DNA of 64,000 bases, from the NCBI RefSeq assembly GCF_018623035.1, contig NZ_CP076023.1:2666001-2730000 (forward strand). Direction: 5' to 3'. This stretch comes from Cellulomonas dongxiuzhuiae. Lineage in GTDB: Bacteria > Actinomycetota > Actinomycetes > Actinomycetales > Cellulomonadaceae. Numbering within the stretch: position 1 is the first letter of the stretch; every line of letters begins with the position of its first letter. The translations under genes were made by a program, and so were the position numbers. This document shows positions 47,157 to 56,831 of the stretch, in pieces. The notes beneath the pieces were generated by a model that worked only from the letters and a program-made list of their open reading frames with translations, had not been told where the DNA came from and did not search any database.

Positions 47157-48157
47157 GCTGCGTCCTTCCCGGCGGAGTCGTCCGCCCGGTCCTCGGTGGT
47201 GGTGGCGGTCTCCCGCAGGCTGCGGCCCGTCAGGGCCAGGAAGACGTCGTCGAGCGTCGGCCGCTGCGTCCGGACCTCGGTGACGTCGACACCGGCGGCG
47301 ACCGCGGCGCGCACGACCTGCGCCGCGGCGCTCGCGGCGTCGGCGACGCGCGCGGTGACGCGCGGGCCCTCGACCTCGACCTCGCGCGCGCCCGCCGCCC
47401 GGCCGACGACCTGCGCGAGCGCCGCGGCGTCCGCCGTCCTCGCGACGGCCAGCGCGAGCCGGTCGCCGGCGAGGTCGCGCTTGAGCGCGTCCGCCGTGTC
47501 GTCGGCGATGACGCGGCCGTGGTCGACGACCACGACGCGCTCGGCGAAGGAGTCGGCCTCGTCGAGGTAGTGGGTCGTCAGCACGATCGTCACGTCCTGC
47601 TCGGCACGCAGCCGTCCCACGTGCTCCCACAGGTGGGCACGGGTCTGCGGGTCCAGGCCCGTCGACGGCTCGTCGAGGAACAGCAGCCGGGGGCCGTGGA
47701 CGAGCCCCAGCGCGACGTCGGCACGCCGCCGCTGGCCGCCGGACAGGCTCTGCACCTTGCGGTGCGCGAGGTCGGTCAGGTCGAGCGCGTCGAGCAGCTC
47801 GTCGGCGCGGCGCCGTGCGGTGCGGGCGCTCAGACCGTGGACCCGGCCGTGGAGGACGAGCTCGTCGACGACGTGCTGCGAGCGCCCGGCACCGTTGCCC
47901 TGGCCGACGTAGCCGATGCGGCGGCGGACCGCGGCGGGGTCGGCCAGCACGTCGGCGCCCGCGACGGTCGCGGTGCCCGCGGTGGGTCGCACGAGTGTCG
48001 TGAGCATGCGCATCGTGGTGGTCTTGCCGGCCCCGTTGGGACCGAGGACCGCGACGAGCTCGCCGGCGCCGACGTCGAGGTCGATGCCGCGCACGGCGTG
48101 CACGGTCCGGGTGCGGCCGACGACGAAGTCCTTCGTCAGCCCTCGGGTGCGGATCAT
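47153..48157 (-). CDS. ABC exporter ATPase (DrrA-like)
   Basis: Nucleotide-binding subunit of the exporter, 334 residues. Walker A GPNGAGKTTT, Q loop VGQGNGAGRSQ, signature LSGGQRRRADVALGL, Walker B LLFLDEPSTGLDP and H loop TTHYLDEADSF. The C-terminal 90 residues (DADL-type with ALAVARTADAAAL and TEVRTQRPTLDDVFLALTG) form the regulatory tail found in the DrrA family. ATG at 48157; divergent by 93 bases from a WYL regulator, which is the likely controller. Probably exports a hydrophobic drug or lipid. Confidence 0.93.
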   Translation of the reverse strand: MIRTRGLTKDFVVGRTRTVHAVRGIDLDVGAGELVAVLGPNGAGKTTTMRMLTTLVRPTAGTATVAGADVLADPAAVRRRIGYVGQGNGAGRSQHVVDELVLHGRVHGLSARTARRRADELLDALDLTDLAHRKVQSLSGGQRRRADVALGLVHGPRLLFLDEPSTGLDPQTRAHLWEHVGRLRAEQDVTIVLTTHYLDEADSFAERVVVVDHGRVIADDTADALKRDLAGDRLALAVARTADAAALAQVVGRAAGAREVEVEGPRVTARVADAASAAAQVVRAAVAAGVDVTEVRTQRPTLDDVFLALTGRSLRETATTTEDRADDSAGKDAA

Positions 48158-48227
48158 GGCGGTCTCCAGGTCTCGTGCCGATCGGGACGACGTCGATGCT
48201 GCTCCGGTTAGCGGTCAGCTCCTGTCC

Positions 48228-48239
48228 GCCACCGGTGGC
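48228..48239. promoter_or_regulatory. Candidate operator between drrAB-like genes and WYL regulator
   Basis: Perfect 12-base palindrome GCCACCGGTGGC 12 bases before the regulator start, in the 93-base divergent region. Autoregulatory site for the WYL protein is possible. Confidence 0.35.
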
Positions 48240-48250
48240 ACTGTGGAGGC

Positions 48251-49258
48251 ATGTCGTCGCCGTCCTCGCGTCTCCTCGCGCTGCTGTCGCTGCTGCAGTC
48301 CCGCCGCGACTGGCCGGGTGACGTCCTGGCCGACCGGCTCGGCGTGAGCGCCCGCACCGTGCGCCGCGACGTCGACCGGCTGCGAGCGCTCGGGTACCCG
48401 GTGCACGCCACCAAGGGACCGGACGGTGGCTACCGGCTGACGTCCGGCGACCGCATGCCGCCGCTGCTGCTGGACGACGAGCAGGTCGTGGCGCTCTCGC
48501 TCGCGCTGCAGACGGCCGGCACGGGCGTCGACGGCGTCGACGAGGCCGCGCTGCGTGCGCTGACGACCCTGCGCCAGGTCATGCCGACGCACCTGCGTGC
48601 CGCGTCGGACGCCCTGGCGGTCACGGTGGTGCGGCGCCGCGAGCACGACGTCACCGTCGGCGCGGACGTGCTGCTCGCGGTCGGGACCGCCGTACGCGCG
48701 CGGGAGGTGCTGCGCTTCGACTACGAGGGCGGCAGCGCCCCGCTGATCGGCGCGGGCGACGCCGCGTTCCGACCGCCGCGGCGCGCGGAGCCGCACCACC
48801 TCGTGACGTGGGGCGGCCGCTGGTACCTGGTGGGCTACGACCTGGACCGTCAGGACTGGCGCACGTTCCGGGTGGACCGCATGACACCCCGCACGCCGAC
48901 CGGACCCCGCGTGCCGCCGCGCGGGGTTCCCGGGGGCGACGTGGCGACGTTCGTCGCCGCCCGCCTCGGCGCGCGGCCCGCGAGCCCCTGCCGGGGCGAG
49001 GCCGTGCTGCGCATGCCCGCGGCCGAGGTGGCGCGGTGGGCGGGCCGCGACGCCGTGGTGGAGGCGGTCGACGCCGCGCACGCCCGCCTGGTCACCTCGG
49101 CGTGGTCCTGGGACGCGCTGGCGGCGGTGCTGGGGATGTTCGGCGTGCCGTTCGACGTCGTCGCGCCGCCCGAGCTCGCCGACGCGTGCCGTCGCCTCGC
49201 CGCCCGCTACGGGGCGGCCGTCGCGTCGCCGGGCAGGGCGCCCGTGCCGTCGCGGTGA
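48251..49258 (+). CDS. HTH-WYL transcriptional regulator
   Basis: A 335-residue regulator with an N-terminal HTH (RLLALLSLLQSRRDWPGDVL, then LGVSARTVRRDVDRLRALGY) and a WYL domain (RAEPHHLVTWGGRWYLVGYD, followed by TFRVDRM). WYL domains sense ligands, often nucleic-acid-derived, and control conflict or efflux genes. The gene is divergent from the DrrAB-like exporter, the usual arrangement for a regulator that controls its neighbour. ATG at 48251. Confidence 0.9.
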   Translation: MSSPSSRLLALLSLLQSRRDWPGDVLADRLGVSARTVRRDVDRLRALGYPVHATKGPDGGYRLTSGDRMPPLLLDDEQVVALSLALQTAGTGVDGVDEAALRALTTLRQVMPTHLRAASDALAVTVVRRREHDVTVGADVLLAVGTAVRAREVLRFDYEGGSAPLIGAGDAAFRPPRRAEPHHLVTWGGRWYLVGYDLDRQDWRTFRVDRMTPRTPTGPRVPPRGVPGGDVATFVAARLGARPASPCRGEAVLRMPAAEVARWAGRDAVVEAVDAAHARLVTSAWSWDALAAVLGMFGVPFDVVAPPELADACRRLAARYGAAVASPGRAPVPSR

Positions 49259-49601
49259 CGTGCCCGGTGCGGACATGACCGGTCCCGCCCCCGACGCTGG
49301 GAGCGGGACCTGGCGGGAGAGCCGTCTCGCCGGCACGAGGCGTGGCGGACTCTCTGGCCCCGAGGGGCCGGCCCGGCTCTCGCCGGACCCTGTACGACGT
49401 GCGGAGTGACGTGGACGTCGGAACCGCGGGTGGCCGGTCGCGGTGGTGCCGCGATCGGCTGATGACCCGAGCATGGCACTGCTGCGTGACCTCCGCATCT
49501 CGAACGTGCGACCAGTTCGCGACCGGGTCTTTGCCGTCATGCGCCCTCCGTCACGCCATCCCCAGCCGGGGTCCGTCCGTCGACCGCACTAGCGTGATCC
49601 G
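49259..49601. other. Intergenic region with short hairpins
   Basis: About 340 bases. The part from 49310 to 49390 has several dyads: a compact hairpin GGCCCC-GA-GGGGCC at 49356-49369, flanked by GAGAGCCG (about 49317) and CGGCTCTC (about 49373), complementary arms that could pair around it. The rest is plain, and no gene or tRNA is visible. A terminator or small structured RNA is possible. Confidence 0.35.
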
Positions 49602-50483
49602 GTGCGCGCACCCCTCGAGCCCGGCCCCGCCCTCGCCTCGCTGGCGGCCCGGGCCGTACCCGGCGTCGAGGAGGTCGACGTGGCCGCGGGCACGGTGCGC
49701 CGCCTCGTCGACCTCGGTGCGGGGCCGGTGCCCGTCACGGCCCGCGTCACGGCGGCGGGGGTCCACGTCCGCACCGACGGGCCGGACGCCACCGGTGCGG
49801 GCGACCGGCTCGCCGCGCGGTGGTTCGGGCTGGACGACGACCTCGCACCCGTGCACGACGCGCTGGCCCACGACCCGACGCTCGGCCCGCTCCTGGCCGC
49901 CCGTCCGCACCTGCGCGTGCCGGGGCACCCCGACGGCTTCGAGGCCGCGGTGCAGGCCGTCCTGACCCAGCAGGTCTCGCTGCGCGCGGGGCGCACCACC
50001 GGGGGCCGGCTCGCGGCCGCGTACGGCCGGTCCCACGCGTCCGGTCTGACGGCGTTCCCGCTCCCCGGCGACGTCGCCGCCGCCGACCCCGTGGCGCTGC
50101 AGGCGGTGCTGCGCGTGCCGCACGTGCGGGCGCGGGCCGTGCACGCGCTGGCGGTCGCGTGCGCGAACGGTCTGGTGCTCGCACCGGGGGCGCCCGTCGG
50201 CGAGGTCCGCACCGCGCTCCTGGCGATCCCGGGCATCGGGCCGTGGACCGCCGACGTCGTCGAGCTGCGGGCGCTCGGCCACCGCGACGCCTACCCGTGG
50301 GGCGACCTCGTGCTGCGCCGGGCGCTGGGCGTGCCGGACGCGCGGGACGTCGCCGCCGCGGGTCGGGCGTGGTCGCCGTGGCGCGCGTTCGCGGCGACGC
50401 ACCTGTGGTCGTCGGTCGGCTACGCCGAGGAGCGGCCGGGCGGGTCCGCCCCGGTCGCGCACGCGGTGCGGCCGGACGGGTGA
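49602..50483 (+). CDS. AlkA-type DNA-3-methyladenine glycosylase
   Basis: Base-excision repair glycosylase of 293 residues, HhH-GPD superfamily. The N-terminal AlkA_N-like region is shortened (about residues 1-100). The core has PDGFEAAVQAVLTQQVSLR, then LLAIPGIGPWTADVVELRAL as the helix-hairpin-helix followed by GHRDAYPWGDLVLRRALG, where the Asp of WGD is the likely catalytic acid. No ADA-domain is present. Start GTG at 49602. No operon partner is visible; a DUF4349 lipoprotein follows 93 bases later. Confidence 0.88.
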   Translation: MRAPLEPGPALASLAARAVPGVEEVDVAAGTVRRLVDLGAGPVPVTARVTAAGVHVRTDGPDATGAGDRLAARWFGLDDDLAPVHDALAHDPTLGPLLAARPHLRVPGHPDGFEAAVQAVLTQQVSLRAGRTTGGRLAAAYGRSHASGLTAFPLPGDVAAADPVALQAVLRVPHVRARAVHALAVACANGLVLAPGAPVGEVRTALLAIPGIGPWTADVVELRALGHRDAYPWGDLVLRRALGVPDARDVAAAGRAWSPWRAFAATHLWSSVGYAEERPGGSAPVAHAVRPDG

Positions 50484-50576
50484 GCCCGGCATCGGTGCGG
50501 GCGCGATCCGGTGTCGAGGGGGTCACGATCCCGGTGTTCGGGCCCGGGCGGGACGCGCCGCACCTAGCGTGCGGCC

Positions 50577-51497
50577 ATGACGACCCGCACCCGCACCCTC
50601 GTGGCCACCCTCGCCGTGCTCGCCGCCCTCACCGGGTGCAGCGCCGACCGCTCGTCCGACTCCGGCATGACCGCGGCGGAGGCCGCGGCCGACGACGCCG
50701 CAGCGCTGAGCGCCGCCGGCGACGGTGGCGGGCGCGGGCAGGACACGGCCGCCGACACCGGCGAGGACCAGCAGGTCGTCCAGACGGCCCGCGCCACCAT
50801 GACCGCCCCGGATCCCGTCGCCGCGGCGCGCGAGGTGGTGACGCTGGTCGCCCGGCTCGACGGTCGCGTGGACGCCCGCTACGAGCGCTCGGGCAGGGGC
50901 GAGCACGACACGGGCAGCGCCACGCTGACGGTGCGGGTGCCGTCGTCGGCGATGGCGTCCCTCCCGGAGGACCTGGGTGAGATCGGCGAGGTCGAGGAGT
51001 ACCTCGTCGAGACCGAGAACGTCACGAACGCCGCCCAGGACCTCGACGCGCGCATCACGGCGACCGAGCTCTCGGTCGAGCGCATGTCCGCGCTGCTGGC
51101 GAGCGCGTCGACCAACCGCGACATCATCGAGGCCGAGGGTGCGTTGACCGAGCGGCAGGCCGAGCTCGAGCGGCTGCGGTCGGAGCGCGCACGCCTCGCG
51201 GACCGCGTCGCGCTGTCCACGGTCGACGTCGAGATCTACACGCCCGAGCAGGCGCCCGAGGCGCTCGTCGAGGAGCCCGCCACGTTCCTCGACGGGCTCG
51301 AGACGGGGTGGGGTGCCTTCGTCGCGACGGTGCGCGGCGTCCTCGTCGTCATCGGCGTGCTGCTGCCGTGGCTGGTGCTGGGCGCCCTGGTCGGGGCCGG
51401 CGTCCTGGTGTGGCGCCGCCGCCGGCCCGCGGCCCCCGCGGCGGCCCCCACGGCGCCGACCACGCCCCCGACGCCCGGCCCCGCAGCCGGAGCCTGA
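50577..51497 (+). CDS. DUF4349 lipoprotein with C-terminal membrane helix
   Basis: A 306-residue lipoprotein. The signal ends in LAALTGC (lipobox). The mature region has an Asp/Gly/Ala-rich tether, then the DUF4349 body: two strands VVTLVARLDGRVDARYER and TLTVRVPSS, a coiled-coil from about residue 145 to 210 (DLDARITATELSVERMSALL, EAEGALTERQAELERLRSER), and DVEIYTP. A single membrane helix at about 253-280 precedes a basic RRRR and a Pro/Ala-rich cytoplasmic tail. It would thus be attached at both ends. Function unknown; the ATG at 50577 is good. Confidence 0.87.
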   Translation: MTTRTRTLVATLAVLAALTGCSADRSSDSGMTAAEAAADDAAALSAAGDGGGRGQDTAADTGEDQQVVQTARATMTAPDPVAAAREVVTLVARLDGRVDARYERSGRGEHDTGSATLTVRVPSSAMASLPEDLGEIGEVEEYLVETENVTNAAQDLDARITATELSVERMSALLASASTNRDIIEAEGALTERQAELERLRSERARLADRVALSTVDVEIYTPEQAPEALVEEPATFLDGLETGWGAFVATVRGVLVVIGVLLPWLVLGALVGAGVLVWRRRRPAAPAAAPTAPTTPPTPGPAAGA

Positions 51498-51657
51498 CGG
51501 CGTCGCTCGCTCCTCGACGGCCCGAAGGTCCCGCCGACGGCGCGCCTTCCCGTCCTAATCTCTTGGCAAAGAGCAGACCGCGACCGCGAGGTCGCCGGAC
51601 TGCCTGCCGGGTGGCGTCGCCACGACCGTTCCCGGCTCCCGAGGCGAAGGAGCTGCC

Positions 51658-53568
51658 ATGAGCGTCACCGTGACCGGTCCCCTGGCGGACGTGTCTCTCG
51701 CACCCGAGGTGCGTGCGGCCCTGGAGGCAAGTCCGCGTCTGGTCGTCCCCGCGACGCGCGAGGAGCTCTACCGGCTCGCGCTGGGGCCCGAGGGCGGACC
51801 CACGTTCACCGTGGAGTACGACGTCGACGGCACCATGGTGCCGGAGGCCACGATCACCCGCTGCCGCAACGGCGTCGCGGTGAACTACCCCGAGGACTAC
51901 ATGCGCCGGCGCGACCCGGACTGCATGCGCATCGCCGACGACCTGCCGACCGACAAGCCGCGCTACCGCGACGTCTTCGGCGCGGAGTTCGACCCCACGC
52001 GCACCGAGACGCTCGAGTGGCTCGCGACCCAGGAGCTCGTCGTGGTGCCGTTCAAGGCCGGCGGTCCGCGGTTCGGCTACCCGTCGCTGGCGATCGTCCC
52101 GCTCAACAGCGCCTTCTTCGCGCTCACGCTGGTCGACCTGCAGGGCTGGGTGACGTTCGACGAGATCGGGCCGTTCACGCCCCGCTCGATCCTGTACGTC
52201 GCTCCCCCGTTCCGGCACACGCACTTCGGCGGCCGCCAGGTCGTCGTCCACAACCGCTCGCGCGATCTGCACGAGGTGTGGGCGTACAACCTGTACCCGG
52301 GGCCGAGCGCCAAGAAGGGCGTGTTCTCGGTCCTGCTCGACATCGGCGAGCAGGAGGGCTGGCTCACGGCCCACGCGTCGAGCGTGCGCGTCACGACGCC
52401 GTACGAGAACGAGACCGTGATCATGCACGAGGGCGCCTCGGGCGGCGGCAAGTCCGAGATGTGCCAGGAGATCCGGCGCGAGGACGACGGCCGCATCCTC
52501 GTGGGGACCAACGTCGTGCGCAACGAGCCGTACCACATCACCCTCGGCGAGACCTCGGCGCTGGCGCCGGTGACCGACGACATGACGCTGTGCCACCCGT
52601 CGGTGCAGAAGGGCAACGGCCGGCTCGTCGTCGCCGACGCCGAGGCCGGCTGGTTCGTGCGCGTCGACGGCATGACGAGCTACGGCGAGGACCCGGCGTT
52701 CGAGCGTGCCGTGATCCACCCGCAGGAGCCCGTGCTGTTCCTGTCGATCGACGGCGTCCCCGACGCCACCGCGCTGCCGTGGGAGCACACGCTCGACTCC
52801 AACGGCAAGCGGTGCCCCAACCCGCGCGTCGTCATCCCGCGCTCGTTCATCAAGAACGTCATCTCCGAGCCGCAGGAGGTCGACGTCCGCACGTTCGGCG
52901 TCCGGATGCCCCTGTGCACGCGCGACAAGCCCAGCTACGGGATCATGGGGATGATGCACATCATCCCGCCGTCGCTGGCGTGGGTGTGGCGCCTCATCGC
53001 CCCGCGCGGGGACAAGAACCCGTCGATCGGCGAGAGCAAGGACGTCAAGAAGACGCTCAAGCACGGCGGCATGGTCGCCGAGGGCGTCGGGTCGTACTGG
53101 CCGTTCTCGACGGGCACCAAGGTGGCCGCCGCGAACCTGCTGCTGCGCCAGATCGTCGAGAACGACCGCACGCGGTACGTCCTGGTGCCCAATCAGCACA
53201 TCGGTGCGTACAAGGTCGGGTTCTCCGCCGAGTGGCTGACCCGCGAGTACATGGCCCGCCGCGGCGGCGGACGCATCCATCCCGAGCACCTGACCCCCGC
53301 GCGCTGCGCGCTGTTCGGCTACCGGCCCAAGGACGTCAAGCTCGACGGGCAGCAGATCCGCCCGACGCTGCTGCAGCCCGAGTACCAGTCGCAGGTGGGC
53401 CTCGAGGCCTACGACGCCGGCGCGCAGATCCTCACGGACTTCTTCCGTTCGGAGCTCGAGCAGTTCCTCACCGACGAGCTGGACCCGCTGGGTCGCCAGA
53501 TCATCGAGGTCGTCCTGCGGGGCGGCACCGTCGAGGACTACGAGGCGCTCACACCGCTGTACGTCTGA
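51658..53568 (+). CDS. DUF4914-family P-loop protein (PEPCK-like kinase fold)
   Basis: A 636-residue protein of the DUF4914 family. It has the phosphate-binding loop EGASGGGKSEMCQEI (K265), similar to the PEPCK/HPr-kinase P-loop; DGRILVGTNVVRNEPYHITL and SYGEDPAFERAVIHPQEPVL follow. The C-terminal third has VGSYWPFSTGTKVAAANLLL and FSAEWLTREYMARRGGGRI. Family members are long, cytosolic and lack assigned reactions; a nucleotide-dependent carboxykinase- or kinase-like activity is plausible from the fold. ATG at 51658 with GAAGGAG at seven bases. A 14-bp-stem hairpin follows. Confidence 0.83.
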   Translation: MSVTVTGPLADVSLAPEVRAALEASPRLVVPATREELYRLALGPEGGPTFTVEYDVDGTMVPEATITRCRNGVAVNYPEDYMRRRDPDCMRIADDLPTDKPRYRDVFGAEFDPTRTETLEWLATQELVVVPFKAGGPRFGYPSLAIVPLNSAFFALTLVDLQGWVTFDEIGPFTPRSILYVAPPFRHTHFGGRQVVVHNRSRDLHEVWAYNLYPGPSAKKGVFSVLLDIGEQEGWLTAHASSVRVTTPYENETVIMHEGASGGGKSEMCQEIRREDDGRILVGTNVVRNEPYHITLGETSALAPVTDDMTLCHPSVQKGNGRLVVADAEAGWFVRVDGMTSYGEDPAFERAVIHPQEPVLFLSIDGVPDATALPWEHTLDSNGKRCPNPRVVIPRSFIKNVISEPQEVDVRTFGVRMPLCTRDKPSYGIMGMMHIIPPSLAWVWRLIAPRGDKNPSIGESKDVKKTLKHGGMVAEGVGSYWPFSTGTKVAAANLLLRQIVENDRTRYVLVPNQHIGAYKVGFSAEWLTREYMARRGGGRIHPEHLTPARCALFGYRPKDVKLDGQQIRPTLLQPEYQSQVGLEAYDAGAQILTDFFRSELEQFLTDELDPLGRQIIEVVLRGGTVEDYEALTPLYV

Positions 53569-53582
53569 GACGTCGCGCGGCA

Positions 53583-53618
53583 CCGGGGCCGCACCCTGCA
53601 CGTGGGGTGCGGCCCCGG
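53583..53618 (+). terminator. Terminator after the DUF4914 gene
   Basis: Perfect inverted repeat with 14-base arms (53583-53596 and 53605-53618), eight-base loop, 14 bases after the stop codon and 75 bases before the cation ATPase gene. Confidence 0.75.
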
Positions 53619-53693
53619 CCTGTGTCGCCCCGACGCCGGGCGTGCCACGATGCGAGAGGACGTCCGGTCCTGCCACACCGACCGAGGTGACGC

Positions 53694-56435
53694 ATGACGA
53701 GCACGGCCCACGACCACGACCGACGCGGCACGGACCCCGCCGCCCCGGACGGCGTCGACGACCTGCCCTACGCCCAGGAGCCGGACGCGGTGCTCGAGCG
53801 GCTCGGCACGACGACGTCGGGACTGAGCGCCGACGAGGCGGCCGCCCGCCTGCGGACGGTCGGCCCCAACCGGCTCCCCACGGCGCCGCGCCCCTCGGCG
53901 CTGCGCCGGTTCCTGTCGCACTTCGACGACGTGCTGATCTACATCCTGCTGGCCGCCGCCGTGCTCAAGGCGTTCCTGGGCGACTGGGTCGACTTCGGCG
54001 TCATCCTGGTGGTCGCGCTGGTCAACGCGCTCGTGGGCTTCCTGCAGGAGGGGCAGGCCGAGCGTGCGCTCGACGGCATCCGCACGATGCTCTCGCTCAC
54101 CGCGACCGTGCGGCGCGACGGCCGGTGGACCGAGGTCGGCGCGGAGACGCTCGTGCCGGGCGACATGGTCCGCGTGCGCTCGGGCGACAAGGTGCCCGCG
54201 GACGTGCGGCTCGTGCGCGCGACGAACCTGCAGGTCGACGAGTCGGCGCTGACCGGCGAGTCGGTGCCGGCCGTCAAGGACGTGGCCCCCGTGGGCGCCG
54301 ACGCGGGCGTCGGGGACCGCGCGAGCATGCTGTTCTCGGGCACCATCGTCGCGGCCGGCACCGGCAGCGGCGTCGTGACGGCCACGGGTGCCCGCACCGA
54401 GATCGGACGCATCCAGGCGCTCATCGCGGCCGTCGACCACCTCGACACGCCGCTGACGCAGCAGCTCGGGCGGCTCGGCATGCTGCTGTCGCGCGGGATC
54501 CTCGCCATGGCGTTCGTCATGCTCGTCGTCGGTCGGGTCGTCCACGACTTCGCGCTCCCGGACCTCGTGTCCGCCGCGATCGGGTTCGCCGTCGCGGCCG
54601 TCCCCGAGGGCCTGCCGGCGCTCGTGACCATCACCCTGGCCCTCGGCGTCCAGCAGATGGCGCGGCAGCACGCGATCACGCGCAAGCTGCCCGCGGTCGA
54701 GGCGCTCGGCTCCGTCACGACGATCTGCTCGGACAAGACCGGCACGCTGACGCGGAACGAGATGACGGCCCGCACGGTCGTCACGGCGGAGCGGACGTAC
54801 GCCGTCGAGGGCCTGGGCTACGAGCCGACCGGGAGCGTGACCCTCGACGGGTCCCCCGCGCCGCTCGCCGAGCACGCGGACCTCGCCGCGCTGGTCCGTG
54901 CCGGTGCGCTGTGCAACGACGCCCGCGTGACGGCCGGCGACGACGGCCGGTGGACCATCGTCGGCCAGCCGACCGAGGCCGCGCTGCGCACGCTCGCCCT
55001 CAAGACGGGCGCCGACACGGCGGGCACGCAGCGGCTCGCCGCCGTGCCGTTCGAGTCGGCCCACAAGCTCTCCGCGACGCTCGACCGCCTCGCGGACGGC
55101 ACGCTGCGCATCCACGTCCTCGGGGCCCCGGACCGGCTGCTGGACCGCTCGACCACGCAGCGCGGCCCGGACGGCGCACCGGTGCCGCTGGACCGCGCGC
55201 ACTGGGAGCGCACGATCGACGCGCTCGGCGCGCAGGGCCTGCGTGTGCTCGCCGCCGCGCAGCGTGCCGCGGCGCCCGACACGTCCGGTCTCGCGCTCGA
55301 GGACGTCGCGACGGGGCTCACGTTCCTGGGCGTCGTCGGCATCGTCGACCCGCCCCGCCCCGAGGCCGTCGCCGCCATCGCCGACTGCCACCGCGCGGGG
55401 ATCGCGGTCAAGATGATCACCGGCGACCACGCGGGCACCGCGGTGGCCGTCGCGCGCGAGCTCGGCATCGTCCCGCCGGGCGAGGACGTGCAGTCGCTCA
55501 CGGGCGCCGAGCTCGAGGCCATGAGCGCCGAGGACCTGCGCCGCCGCGTGCGAGACGTCGACGTGTACGCGCGCACGAGCCCGGAGCACAAGATCCGCAT
55601 CGTGCGGGCCTTGCAGTCGCACGGCGAGGTCGTCGCCATGACGGGCGACGGCGTCAACGACGCGCCCGCCCTGACGCGCGCCGACATCGGCATCGCGATG
55701 GGCATCAAGGGGACGGAGGCCACCAAGGAGGCGGCCGAGATCGTCCTGGCGGACGACAACTTCGCGACGATCGAGCGAGCCGTCAAGGAGGGGCGGCGGA
55801 TCTACGACAACATCCGCAAGTCCGTGGTGTTCCTGCTCCCGACGAACGGCGCGCAGTCCCTCGTCATCCTCGTGGCCGTGCTGCTCGGTCTCGCGCTGCC
55901 GCTGAGCCCGGTCCAGATCCTGTGGGTCAACCTCGTCACCGCGGTGACCCTGTCGCTGGCGCTCGCGTACGAGCCTGCGGAGGCGGGGATCATGGACCGA
56001 CCGCCCCGCTCGAGGAAGGAGGCGGTGCTGTCCCGGCCCTCGCTGGCCGTCGTCGTGTGGGCCTCGCTGCTCATCGGCGGCGCCACCCTGCTGCTCTACC
56101 TGGTGGAGCAGCAGCTCGGTGCGGACGACGCGGTGGCCCGGACCGCCGCCGTCACGATGCTCGTGCTCGGCCAGATGGCCTTCCTGTTCTCCTGCCGGTT
56201 CCTCAACGGCTCGAGCCTCACCTGGCGCGTCCTGACCGGGAACCGCGTCGTGTGGGTCGCCGTGGGGTCGCTGCTCGCGCTGCAGCTGGTCTTCACCTAC
56301 GCGCCGTTCATGCAGTCGTGGTTCGGCTCCGCCGCCATCGCACCGCGCGACTGGGGCCTGGCACTGCTGATCGCCGTGGGTGTGTTCCTGCTGTGCGAGG
56401 TGGGCAAGGTCCTCGCCCGCCGCATGCGGGCCTGA
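53694..56435 (+). CDS. P-type cation-transporting ATPase (P2-type)
   Basis: A 913-residue ion pump of the Ca2+/H+/Na+-like class. N-terminal cation_ATPase_N domain ([27 protein letters not shown]), actuator with [16 protein letters not shown], phosphorylation motif [13 protein letters not shown] with D347, nucleotide-binding site with [14 protein letters not shown], hinge [20 protein letters not shown], and about ten membrane helices including [20 protein letters not shown] in helix 4. PEGL in helix 4 fits the P2A/P2B group, which often moves Ca2+, but Na+ or other ions are possible. ATG at 53694 has GAGGTGACGC upstream. Confidence 0.93.
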   Translation: MTSTAHDHDRRGTDPAAPDGVDDLPYAQEPDAVLERLGTTTSGLSADEAAARLRTVGPNRLPTAPRPSALRRFLSHFDDVLIYILLAAAVLKAFLGDWVDFGVILVVALVNALVGFLQEGQAERALDGIRTMLSLTATVRRDGRWTEVGAETLVPGDMVRVRSGDKVPADVRLVRATNLQVDESALTGESVPAVKDVAPVGADAGVGDRASMLFSGTIVAAGTGSGVVTATGARTEIGRIQALIAAVDHLDTPLTQQLGRLGMLLSRGILAMAFVMLVVGRVVHDFALPDLVSAAIGFAVAAVPEGLPALVTITLALGVQQMARQHAITRKLPAVEALGSVTTICSDKTGTLTRNEMTARTVVTAERTYAVEGLGYEPTGSVTLDGSPAPLAEHADLAALVRAGALCNDARVTAGDDGRWTIVGQPTEAALRTLALKTGADTAGTQRLAAVPFESAHKLSATLDRLADGTLRIHVLGAPDRLLDRSTTQRGPDGAPVPLDRAHWERTIDALGAQGLRVLAAAQRAAAPDTSGLALEDVATGLTFLGVVGIVDPPRPEAVAAIADCHRAGIAVKMITGDHAGTAVAVARELGIVPPGEDVQSLTGAELEAMSAEDLRRRVRDVDVYARTSPEHKIRIVRALQSHGEVVAMTGDGVNDAPALTRADIGIAMGIKGTEATKEAAEIVLADDNFATIERAVKEGRRIYDNIRKSVVFLLPTNGAQSLVILVAVLLGLALPLSPVQILWVNLVTAVTLSLALAYEPAEAGIMDRPPRSRKEAVLSRPSLAVVVWASLLIGGATLLLYLVEQQLGADDAVARTAAVTMLVLGQMAFLFSCRFLNGSSLTWRVLTGNRVVWVAVGSLLALQLVFTYAPFMQSWFGSAAIAPRDWGLALLIAVGVFLLCEVGKVLARRMRA

Positions 56436-56445
56436 GGCGCGCGCC

Positions 56446-56745
56446 TCACGCCGGCGTGCGCTCCGGCGGCACGAACCAGCTGATCGAACGCGCGACGTCG
56501 CCGGCGCGCAGCCACGTGTGCCGTTCCGAGCGCGGGTCCGTGTCGTGCTCGCGCCACGCGACCATGACGTGCGTGCGCGTCCACCGGATCGCCCGGGCCG
56601 CGCGCCACTCCTCGCCCCCGTCGGACCAGACCAGCCGCACGACGACCGCGACGTCCCCCTGCGGACGGGTCGGGATGCCGTCGGGGACCTCGCTGTTGGC
56701 GACGTCGCGGGCCGGCGGTCGGGGTGGGAGCGGGCGGTCGGACAT
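56446..56745 (-). CDS. Small hypothetical protein with a Trp-rich C-terminus
   Basis: I do not recognise this 99-residue protein. It has a Pro/Arg-rich N-terminal part (about 1-35) and a compact C-terminal module of beta strands: VAVVVRLVWSDGGEEWRAAR, IRWTRTHVMVAWRE, and TWLRAGDVARSISWFVPP. The latter looks like a small barrel of about 60 residues with several Trp. No signal or membrane segment. Convergent with the cation ATPase (10 bases). ATG at 56745 preferred over the more upstream one at 56766, which lacks a good ribosome site. Confidence 0.6.
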   Translation of the reverse strand: MSDRPLPPRPPARDVANSEVPDGIPTRPQGDVAVVVRLVWSDGGEEWRAARAIRWTRTHVMVAWREHDTDPRSERHTWLRAGDVARSISWFVPPERTPA

Positions 56746-56831
56746 GACGTCAGGATAGTCGAACACCTGTTCGATCGATCCGCCGCCCCGGCAGAATCAC
56801 CCGCCGGTGGCGCGCTGCACGCCGAGGGCCG

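Noticed and set aside
49259-49601. tRNA or other stable RNA gene between the WYL and glycosylase genes
   Set aside because: No T-loop-like GTTCGAN motif or cloverleaf spacing; only generic GC-rich hairpins.
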